Assembly (NCBI GenBank): GCA_027924585.1
Contig: BSBM01000232.1
Coordinates: 27,924,501 to 27,988,500 of the forward strand
DNA: 64,000 bases
Direction of reading: 5' to 3'
Source: Larix kaempferi
Taxonomy: Eukaryota; Streptophyta; Pinopsida; Pinales; Pinaceae
Below, piece after piece: positions 54,561 to 64,000 of this stretch; within the stretch, counting starts at the first letter, position 1; the number at the start of each line of letters is the position of its first letter. Under the pieces are notes generated by a model. It was not told where the DNA came from, made no database searches, and saw only the letters and a list, made by a program, of their open reading frames with translations. The position numbers and the translations under genes were made by a program.

Positions 54561-55199
54561 GTTAAGGGTATTGATAATAGGTTACTAGCACTCACGTAAT
54601 TTTAGAGCGTCATCTCTATTGAGATCGTTTCTCAATTTTGATGGCTTCGTGGATCTTTCTTCTTGTGTAATGATCTTCGCTTGCGATTAGATTTACATCC
54701 TCGATACAAAGATATAAATGTGATGTTTTGATATTAATATGCAATTTCGTATGAAATTAATATATTTTTTTTGTATCTAATTATTTTTTATCTAACAAAC
54801 CAATAATATGGTTATATCTCATTACTATGTTCATGCTTATGCTGATTGAATTATTTCAATTTGCTACTTTCTTCGGTTGTAATATTTGAAACTAATAAAT
54901 TAAAAAAAAATGATGCATACAATATTATATGTATAATTTTATAACCATATTTTTAATAAAAAATGTTTTTTTCTATTTTCTTTGCATCAAGAGTAATGAG
55001 GTTCTCTACACTAGAGTATTGGGGAGACAACTCAATATGGAGGATGTTGTCAAGTTACTTACATAACATAATGTTACATCGTAATCTTCCACTCTGTGAG
55101 CATCAGCATTATTTGTCCTGTAGGATCCATTTCAATGACTCAGATCCACTTATATCATTCAGACACTATTTTGTCCTATTTTTATTCCTACCCACATGT
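54561..55199. other. Unassigned, may include U3 of element F
   Basis: No coding signal. The left end of the F LTR should lie here or further left, but no TG boundary could be chosen without the 3' LTR, which is outside the window. Confidence 0.4.
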
Positions 55200-55999
55200 T
55201 GCATCACTATAGCATGCGTACCCGCGAATTGCATCACTATAGCCCGCGGGTATCAAGTAAAATGGTAAAAATCACTATTTTATTACTTTTTACTCCTAGA
55301 AAGCAGTCATTCGGTGACCTTTGGCTCTCCGTCTTCCCGAGTAACGCCTCGATGTGTCCTTTCACCTACCTTTGAGAGGACTATATATTGAGTACATATG
55401 GCTTATGGACGGGAGAAAGAAGAGAATAGCAAGAGAACTCTAGTGGATTTTTGCCCTATCTTGAGTCTACACTCATTGATCCTTGTAGTTGTGAACCCTT
55501 TATGTTCACCTTCCAAACTCCTATCTAGTTTGAATTTGCCATTCATGGAGGATTGAAGTGGTGGAGGCACAAGTGGATTGATCTAGATTTTGGTTCAGAT
55601 TGGTTGCCAGCAAGAGGTCGTATCACTTTGTACTTCTTCTTGTTAATTAATAGAAATACTCATATTATCGTTCATCATGTTGTGAATGTTGTTTATTATA
55701 CATTGGGTTACATTTGCTTGTGATATTATGGACCATTGTTATTGATAATGTTAATGTCATTTATATATTATATGTACTTGTCGGATATTGGCTATCAAGA
55801 CTAATTTGCAGATCTCAAGTGCATGGATTGAAAGCTCCAATGGGGATCTACATCAAACGTTTGGATCGAGGTTGGTTACATTTCTCCATTATCTTAACAT
55901 TGTCATTTATAATAGCATTGTTTTGAGAATTGAGTTGATTTTTGGTAGTCATCTGTCTGTTGTGGTATTCCCAAGCCATAGTGATTTTTCTCCAATACA
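55200..55999 (+). mobile_element. 5' LTR of element F (right part)
   Basis: The LTR ends CCAATACA at 55999, four nt before the PBS. A TATA box (ACTATATATTG) at about 55380-55389 precedes about 600 nt of R-U5. CCGCGGGTAT-like words occur inside (55243). The left limit is arbitrary. Confidence 0.6.
55380..55389 (+). promoter_or_regulatory. TATA box of element F LTR
   Basis: GGACTATATATTGAG is a good TATA match about 610 nt upstream of the LTR end. Confidence 0.5.
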
Positions 56000-56003
56000 G
56001 AAA

Positions 56004-56021
56004 TGGCGACTCCACTGGGGA
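56004..56021 (+). promoter_or_regulatory. Primer binding site of element F (tRNA-Arg)
   Basis: TGGCGACTCCACTGGGGA matches the 3' end of plant tRNA-Arg and is identical to the site in element C. Confidence 0.9.
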
Positions 56022-57641
56022 AAACATCCATGTTTGGAAAATTTTTTGAGCATTAGTCCTTAATTAGAGTTGTTGTTTATCAAAGATCTGTGTCATTGAT
56101 TGGCCGTTAAGATACACCATAGAAAAATTGCTTTTTTTGAGCCTCTGGACTCTTTATTTGCCCATTATCCTTTCCTCACCCGCGGGCTAGCTTAGCTCAG
56201 CTCGCGTATACCCGCCTCTGTTTACTCTACTGCTCGCGGGTATCCGCAGGTATTCCTTCGACAATAGCGTACAACTCCAGATTTTGTTGGTTTATGGCTA
56301 TTGATTGTTGTTGGGTTGGCTTTAGTTTTTCCTGAGTCTTTGTTGGCCTCTTTCTTGACTGTTTCATGCCTTGGTTGTGACTAGAACTCTTCATTTCTCT
56401 TGGTTGAGCCTTCTTGGTTTTTTGCCAATCTTTGGATTTAGCCTCTTGGTTTTTTCCTTTTGAACTCTTTCCTTTGGCTGGGTCTTGCTGTTTAGGATCT
56501 ATTGGGTTGTCTTAGTGATCTTCTTGGCACTTCAGTGACTGAATAGTAGGATTTTGCTTGCATTTTTTCATTTTATTTGTATTGAAAAAATACAAAAATA
56601 TACATCTAGTTTTTTGCATTTTCCTTCTTGTTTATAAGCGAAAATACAAAAATATTTTACTTTCATGTACTGCATCTTGCATTGAGTGCTTGTTGCCTTC
56701 ATTTAGGTTCTTCTTGTGCATCGAAAAGATAAAAGATTGCATCTTTATTTCGGAATTGTTGGTTGATTTTGCATATTAGTGACAATATTTTATTGGATAG
56801 ATGAGTCTAGGATTGGACGATTTTGCATACTATTGAGTCTACACATCACTAGTTTCACGATCATATCCCTTGAGTAACCACAACCACTAAAATTAACGCT
56901 TAATCTTAAAATTGATTAGAATGATTTTATTTATAGGGTACACCAACTAGCATAGGTTTAGAGTCTTGGAATAGATCATTGTGAGTTAACAATCCAAGAC
57001 TACTAGACGAAACATTAGGTGTTTGACCAGGGAGTGGAGGAATCCATGGTATAGATCGGTGTCCTCAGGAAGCTCTACTCAATCCAAAATTAAACACGCG
57101 GTCACGGGAGGTTGGTTGAGGAGATATCCCTTTGATACCGGCTGAACGTGGGAGATATATCCAGGATTTGTTCGTATCTTGGGGTACCGGAGGTTCGTCC
57201 TCTTGTGCTTCGGGCTTACCTACCCTGCCCATACGACGGGTCCCACCTGCGACTATCCCCCTGAGAATTGGTTATATTGCGGTGACCATAGTTGCCTTAC
57301 CTAGGTATCGCATAGGGTACTTGCAGTGGTTATGATGTTTGTGTCTTGAGTCAGATAGGGATTGGACAGCACAGTTGTGTTTGTGCATTGGACTTGACCC
57401 TGTACACGTAGTGAAGCCTGGGTGTCTCTATAACTGATTCTGTTACATCCGGCTATAGTTTGGGAGTCTCAAGCCTCTCCTAGGCGAGACATATCGGCTC
57501 TAGTGTCGGGAGCTCATTTAGCCACTCTGTTTGTCTGCTCTTGGCTGTAGTTTCTCTAGGTGTGTGCTTTTGATTTACTTTTTTTTATCGATAGTTGGCC
57601 TTTAGGGGACATTTTGATTATATATTCTCTCCGGAGATATC
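56022..57641 (+). other. 5' leader of element F
   Basis: About 1.6 kb without genes. The part 57060-57300 is homologous to the leader of element B (reverse complement of about 10280-10510). CCCGCGGG/CGCGGGTAT words recur at 56178-56250. A pyrimidine run ending in CGATAG (about 57580-57596) resembles a 3' splice site ahead of gag. Confidence 0.65.
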
Positions 57642-60299
57642 GTGGCGCAGAGCCCTACTTTCCGTCGGTCACGTCGGTTGGCTGGTTTAAAGCCATTCGA
57701 GCTTTCACACCGTGTTGCTAGAGGACGTCGGAGGGCTCCCTCGTGGCTCCCTCCGAGTCTTCGGATTCTTACGAGACTTACGTCCAGGACTTCATGGCTG
57801 CACATCCCGATACTGAGGAAAAAACTTTGACTCCTTCGAGTAGAGTTGACCATACTTCCGATCCCCATACTCCTAGTGAAGAGTGGGGTGGTGATCCACT
57901 TGAGACTCAACTTGGTTCTATTTGGCCTAATCCACTTGAACGAGATCCGTTTGATCCTTCGAATTTGGATAATTATCTTTACGGAATGCCAGTTACTTGA
58001 GGACGAAGAACAGGACAAGCCTCTCATTCCTTCATTTCCACGCAATTATAGATACGGGATGCCTGAGTTACATGATGACACTAGCCCTACGATCAACCCC
58101 ACCGCACTCTCTTTTGGTATGCCTAGTCATAGTACTGTCGATCCTTCCACTAAGGTTGGTAGTCACGCTGGTACTAGTCAAAGTGTTAGCCATACTATAC
58201 CCACTGGGGGCACTATGTTGTCCACCCACACACATAGTATGGGGACTGGTTAGATACCTAACAATGCTAATGTTGGAATATGACCACCTCCTAGGATTAC
58301 CCAACCTAATCGGAACGTTGTTCGAAACATGACTCACCATCCACCACCTAATACACGTGTCGCTACTCATCAACCCAAGACTACTTTTACGAACGATAAT
58401 GTTCCTCCCAACCACAGGAGTGGACACATACCGCATATTTTTGCGTCCATTGATGCCACTATTAATGCTAATGTAGGGGATGGGAATACTTCCTATCCAC
58501 ATGGACATCATGCCACTATCCCTACTACTAGTCACACCAGTATTGGAGTTGGGAATACTTCTCATGCTTATGGTCATCACACGACTGCTCAAGCTAATCG
58601 TGATGCTGGGGGTGGGAACATACCATACCATTACGGTCATTACAATGCAGTTCCTGCTATGAATAGTACATACATGCCCCATACTCATGGTGGAAACCCT
58701 TACTACAACACAGTCGGTGCTGGCCACCAGTATCACCCACCACCCCAATATGGTGCCCAAAACACGCATATACCTACTTACTCTCAAATGGTTCAGGAGA
58801 GAGGAGGTTATCAATCTTATGGCCATGGTCAAGCTTATGGTCCATCAGGTCCTCATTATCATCAGTTTAATCCTCATGGTCAAGCTTTTGGTCCATCTTA
58901 TAACACAGTTCTATTTAACCAACCTTTTATGGGAGCTTATAATCAAGCTTTTCAGCCTCAGCTCCCGTTCCTTGCATGCTTGAATCTCCCGGATCTTTCG
59001 AAGCTCACAAATGATCCGATGTGTCACAACCCTACTTGGCCCCCGGTCCCTACCAAGCTCCCTTCGGACATTCCGAAGTTTGATGGGAAAGGTGGTGAGG
59101 AACCGGGAGATCATGTCACGACATTTCACCTTTGGTGCTCCTCCAACTCTTTGAATCATGATTCCATTAGATTACGACTATTTCAACGCACCCTCACAGG
59201 GGCAGCCGCGAAGTGGTATGTGGAGTTTCCTGGAAACACCTATAGGGGATTCAACGAGATTGCTTTGGTTTTCTTAGACCATTTCCAGTTACTGGTTCGT
59301 TATGATATTGGTACTGAGTTGTTGTCCACCTTCCGTCAGAATAAGGCCACACATATTTCTGACCACGTTCAAGAGTGGCATCAGCAGAAGAGATTAGTGA
59401 AATCCAACATTCCTCCAGAGTTCCTGTTGGAATGGTTCCTCAAGTCTCTACTTCCATACATTTCTAAGGATGTTTCGATGTCCGACATTGTGACTGAGGA
59501 ACAAGCTATCTTGAAAGTCCAGCAGTTAGATCTACTTTATTCTCAGTCTGGCATTTTGTATGACATTATTCCTGATGCACCGAGAACAAGACATGAGCCT
59601 ATGTCAGTTCCTAGACCACATTTCGATAGCATCATGGGGTCCGCATGCACTCGCCCCATAGACTTGGCAGCTAATCAAATGCAAAATTTGTCGTTAAACC
59701 AGTCTGCTCCCGGACAGGTTCACACATTGTCCGCTTCCACTCCGTCGCCTGATGTACACAATGTGCAATCAACGAAACCGTCGGGTAACCAACTACCTGG
59801 TGGTAAGAAAAAGGGGAGAAATAATCATAGGGGTGGAAAAAATGGAAGTAATAACAATAGCAATCGTAATACTCCTCGTAAAGAGAATGCCAACCCTCCT
59901 CAGGAAGGCGGTAATGCTAGTGAGGATCGTAAACCTAGGCGTAAGGTGAAATTCCCTTGCAAGATTTATGGGGAGGATCATCTTACTCACTTATGTCCTC
60001 GAATTGAAGAAGCATCTAAGCATTTGGCACAGAGCCCAGCTGTGTTGAAGGATCCCCTTCCTCATCATCAAAACATGGCTTCGCATTCTCCCACCACTTG
60101 TTATGGTACTAATGAAACGACAACGTCTTCTTCCAATACTAGTGGTTATGGATGTGTGAATATGGTTCATTCGGACGTTGTGTTGCTACTTGTCAACGCG
60201 ATTATGGTGCACCACAACCTAATTTGGGGAATGAGCCTCCCCCTCCTCCTGACAATTCCTTGCATATCGAGAAGCCCTCCATTATGCCGTGGATACTGA
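57642..60299 (+). pseudogene. gag: Gag of element F
   Basis: The frame starts at GTG (AQSPTFRRSRRLAGLKPF), the position matching element B. Sequence coherence switches frame near 57735 (into APSESSDSYETYVQDF) and back near 58000 (LEDEEQDKP), so two compensating indels are present. TAG at 58251 and TGA at 58281 follow. From 58329 the frame is open: a long His/Tyr/Gly/Asn-rich region, then the capsid domain (59060-59560; FHLWCSSNSLNHDSIRLRLF, GAAAKWYVEF) and basic Lys/Asn sequence. The zinc knuckle CKIYGEDHLTHLC near 59960 has its second Cys changed to Tyr. The homologous product then passes to the pol frame near 60150, where a frameshift separates gag from pol; in B both share one frame. Confidence 0.85.
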
Positions 60300-63200
60300 A
60301 AGGTGTTCTCAAGCGCTCCATGCATAATCCCAATGCTCGAGCCTCCCAGAACTACTCCATTGTAGAATATTTAGGCCAAACTCCGTGTGCCATGTCGGCT
60401 CTTGAAGTTTTGCAATCCTGTCCTTCTCAAAAGCATGCCCTTTTCAATGCGTTAGGAGTTCAGGATGGGGGAAATCCTAGTGTTATCAAGTTTGATACTA
60501 TTGATGTCCAGCCTCGTTTATCTTACCACGTGGCTTTTCAAATCCAGGTGGTTTGCCTTAATAACTTCGTCAAACGTACTATGGTTGATGAAGGTGCTTC
60601 CATGTCAATAATGTCGTTAGCTTGTTGGAAAGCTCTTGGCTCACCTCCTCTACTCACGTCTAGAACTACACTCACTGCATTCGATGGTAGATCTTTTACG
60701 TCGCATGGAATTATCCCTTCCCTTGTTGTCTCCTTGGGAGGTAAGTCTGTGCCTATTGAAGTCGAAGTGGTTGATGCGCCCATCGACTACAACCTTTTAC
60801 TGGGTCGAAACTGGATGTATGCTATGAAGGCTGTCGCGTCTACTATATTTAGAGTTATCTGCTTTCCCCATGAAGGCAATATTGTGACGATCAATCAGCT
60901 GGATTTTGTTGGCACTCCTTCCGTAGCATCCACGGGATCTGTAGTCCCACAAGTTTCTAATTCTCAGCCGACAACTGGGAACATAGGTGTTGGAATGTAC
61001 CCCTCATTGATGGGAACTTATGATCTTTCTGCACCTGTGAATTTTATTGGAACCATTACCGACAATGCGTCTCCTCCTTCGAATAATATGTTATTTCGGA
61101 CCTCCTATTTAGATGATCCGTGGAATTTACCATCCACGAATTCCACGTCTGGAGACATTGCGCACGTCGGGATGTCTATGCCTTTATATGTAGCAGAGTT
61201 CGCTTACGATCATATCCAACAAACCATTGCGGATCCAAATCTCTCTTCTTCTCAGATAGTTGAAGAAGATCCCATTACCCAGCCAGTTTGGGAAGCCAAC
61301 TCATCTTGTTCCCATGATTGCCTTGATGGTACTTTACCATCTAATGAAGCTATCCTCAAGTCCATGTGTGGTATTGAGAGGCCTTGGGAAGATATGCACC
61401 ATCACTCTTATTTCCTTCCCAACCTCGAGCTCGTTGAGCAAGAGGAGTTTAGGATGACTCTAGTAGAGATGATTGGTCACCCTATGGCTCTTTTGGAGTT
61501 GCATGATGTTTTTGCAGAGGGGAATATGGCCAATATTTCCCCAACCACTTCGATCAACATCTCTCGCACTCCCGGAAAGATAGAGAACGTCTACATCGGT
61601 GCCGATTGCACTCCTGAGGAGATCGTTATTTACACTGACTTGTTTACAGAACTCCGGGAAGCTTTCTCTCGGTCATATGAGGAGATGTCAGGAATAGACC
61701 CCCGCATTGTTGAACACGAGATTAGAACGTATCCTGATGCTAAACCAGTTCGACAACGCTTACGTGCTATGAACCCTAGGAAGGCAGCTGCTATTAAGGC
61801 AGAGGTGGAGAAACTGCTCAAAGCTGGTTTCATCTACCCCATTCCCCTTACCGAATGGGTGTCAAACCCCGTTCCTATGGATAAGAAGCAGGGAACAATC
61901 CGTGTATGCACTGATTTTAGAGATTTGAACCGTGCATGTCTGAAAGACAACTTCCCCATGCCATTCATTGACCAAATATTGGATGCTTGTGCGAGGAGTA
62001 AGATTTTTTCATTCATGGACGGCTTCTCGGGTTATAATCAGATTCAAATCAAACCCGCAAACCAACATAAGACGACATTTATTTGTCCATGGGGAACTTT
62101 TGCATATCGAAAAATGCCCTTCGGCCTTAAAAACGTCGGAGCTACGTTTCAGCGAGCCATGACCTATGCCTTTCACGATCTTAAGATGATTATGGAAGTT
62201 TTCTTGGATGATCTTGTTGGCCATTCTCGCAAGAGAGTGGACCACCCCAAGAACCTCCGTATGATTCTCGAACGATGTATCCACTACAAAAATCGATTGA
62301 ATCCAAACAAATGCATCTTCGTTGTTAGGATTGGTCGCCTTCTAGGATTCATAGTTTTGAGAGAGGGTATTTGAGTCGATCCTCTCAAAGTTGAGGCAAT
62401 ACTTCAATTGCCTCCTCCGCGTAATTTGTTACAACTTCAGAGCCTCCAAGGGAGAGCTACTTTTGTGCGTCGGTTTATAGCTAATTATGCTAATATTACC
62501 AAAGGTTTCGCACGCTTATTGAAGAAAGACACACCTTTTATCTGGGATGAGCGAGCCCAGCAATCTTTAGATGCCCTTAAGAAAGCTTTGGTATCGGCCC
62601 CTGTGCTTAGTCCGCCGGACTTTACACGATATTTCATTCTTTATGTGGCCGCGTCTCAAGAGACTATTGGCATGGTCTTGGTTCAGGTAGATGATGCACT
62701 CATCAAGCATGTTATCTATTATCTCAGTCGAAATTTAGTAGATGCTGAGCTAAGGTACACTCACGTAGAAAAGCTGGCACTTGCGACTGTCCACGTAGTC
62801 CAGTGGTTACGACATTATATTTTGCTTCGAACAACCACAGTTGTAGCTCACATCAATCCATTTCAGTTCGTCCTATCACGACGCCTTATCGGGGGTAAGT
62901 ATAATAAATGGATTGTAATCCTTCAGGAATTTGATCTTGATTTTACTTCGGCAAAATCGGTGAAATCACTGGTGTTCGCTGAGTTTATGTCAGACCTTCC
63001 ATGACTTGATGAGGATGTCATTCATGAATATTCCTTTGTGGATGAACACTTATTTCTTATCTCGTCCGAGGACCCTTGGTATGGGGATGTCATTGTATAT
63101 CTCCAAACTTTGAAGTTTCCTCCGCATTATTCATGAGATGAGCAACGACATGTCAGACATCACGCTAAAGATTATACTATCATCGGTGATACTCTGTATC

Positions 63201-64000
63201 GCCAAGGAAAGGATTCCATTCTCCGTCGTTTCTTGACTCGCGAAGAAGTGGAACGGGTACTTAATGATTGCCATGCGGGGGTGTGTGGTGGTCACTTATC
63301 TGGGATTGCTACAGCCCAGCGTATCATGCGAGCTGGTTATTTTTGGCCTACCATATTTAAAGATTGTATTAACGCTGTGAAGAGATGTCACCCTTGCCAG
63401 GTCTTTTCTCGAAACATACACTCGCATGCAGTGCCCCTTCATCCGTTCATCACTGTCGGTCCCTTCACTAAGTGGGAGGTAGATTTCATGGATTGCAAAC
63501 CAACTTTAGCTGGTGGGAATCACCATATTATCGTGGCAGTGGATTATTTTTCCAAGTGGGTTGAGGCCATGCCTACTGTAAAAGACGACGGTGCTACTGC
63601 AGCCCATTTCGTGTTCAACCAGATTATCACTAGATTCGGTATCCCGAAAGAGATTGTCACTGACCATGGTAGTCACTTTCAAAAAAAGATGATGGAGGAT
63701 TTGTCTCTCAAGCTTGGGTTTCGTTAGGAACACTCGTCTTCCTACTACCCTCAAGCGAATGGTCAGGTTGAAGCAGTAAATAAGTCTTTGAAGACCATTC
63801 TCCAACGTACCATCCAACAAAGCAAGACCAATTGGCATATCATGTTATATCCTGCTTTGTGGGCATATCGAACCACAGTTAAGACTGCCACCGGGTTCAC
63901 ACCATTCCAATTAGTTCATGGTGTGGAGTCAGTTTTCTCGATTGAATGTGAAATCCCTTCGCTCAAGCTAGCCATAGAGCTCCTCCCTGATACGACAGAT
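60152..64000 (+). pseudogene. pol: Pol polyprotein of element F (protease, RT, RNase H, integrase), incomplete
   Basis: The single frame contains: protease with DEGAS at 60587-60601 and DYNLLLGRNW; RT with RVCTDFRDLNRAC, SFMDGFSGYNQIQ and polymerase box FLDD at 62201-62212 (Phe for the usual Tyr); RNase H with SPPDFTRYFILYVAAS and HVEKLALATVHVVQWLRHYI; and integrase with an intact HHCC domain (CHAGVCGGH...CHPC) and catalytic Asp 63482, Asp 63662 and Glu 63770, the last pair separated by 35 residues. Stops are TGA at 62372, 63002 and 63134, and TAG at 63725. The TAG replaces the Gln kept in element B (GFRQEHSSS). The integrase C terminus and everything after it lie outside the window. Confidence 0.93.

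Larger units (their letters stand above)
55200..64000 (+). mobile_element. Tat-type Ty3/gypsy retrotransposon F (3' end outside window)
   Basis: LTR, tRNA-Arg PBS, leader, gag, protease, RT, RNase H and integrase in order on the plus strand, the same family as element B. Pol is a single frame from 60152 to the window end with only four stops, so this is the best-preserved Tat copy here. The additional RNase H ORF, any antisense ORF and the 3' LTR should follow to the right. Confidence 0.88.

Overview
The window is plant nuclear repeat DNA: 64 kb of nested, decayed LTR retrotransposons, satellites and simple repeats, with no intact host gene. The Tat-type Ty3/gypsy elements with a tRNA-Arg primer site, a chromovirus and a Ty1/copia element with tRNA-iMet primer sites, GT-AG introns and telomere-like CCTAA tracts point to a land plant with a large repeat-rich genome. 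A gymnosperm is my guess from the style of the elements; the species cannot be fixed from the sequence.

Layout from left to right. (1) 1-2.3 kb: A-rich DNA and perhaps part of an LTR. (2) 2.3-12.9 kb: Tat-type element 'B' on the minus strand. In element order it has a 5' LTR, tRNA-Arg PBS, 2 kb leader, gag, protease, RT/RNase H, integrase, a separate archaeal-type RNase H ORF, and then an oppositely oriented intron-bearing ORF resembling plant mobile-domain proteins. (3) 12.9-16.7 kb: C-rich minisatellite, telomere-like degenerate array, and a 358-bp satellite. (4) 16.7-22.7 kb: Tat-like element 'C' on the plus strand, with LTR, PBS, leader, a gag lacking its capsid domain, and protease; no RT or integrase. 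(5) 22.7-28.4 kb: chromovirus-like gypsy element 'E' on the minus strand at the broken end of C, with recognisable LTR pair and tRNA-iMet PBS. (6) 28.4-33.3 kb: degenerate tandem repeats, a diverged relative of the satellite, and a 1.9-kb GATGGT-type minisatellite. (7) 33.5-43.9 kb: an unrecognised intron-containing minus-strand gene, split by a 7.05-kb copia element (35142-42189) that landed on a splice donor. (8) 45.5-50.6 kb: a purine-rich tract split by a 4.37-kb TG...CA element (46204-50568), probably a long solo LTR. (9) 51.6-54.1 kb: decayed minus-strand coding fragments (coiled coil, zinc-finger-like motif, RNase H). (10) 55-64 kb: a second full Tat element 'F' on the plus strand, running off the window in integrase.

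Elements B, C and F share the same 18-nt tRNA-Arg PBS, a DEGAS protease motif and an unusual CX2CX3HX4C zinc knuckle (one Cys is lost in F). B and F also share leader and polyprotein sequence. None of the elements has an unbroken coding frame. Premature stops in the copia are five CAG-to-TAG changes at expected Gln positions, and several stops in B are transitions relative to F, as expected for methylated, silenced repeats. The most interesting items are the split unknown gene, the antisense ORF of element B, the hairpin at the copia LTR start site, and the tandem arrays inside the copia 3' region.
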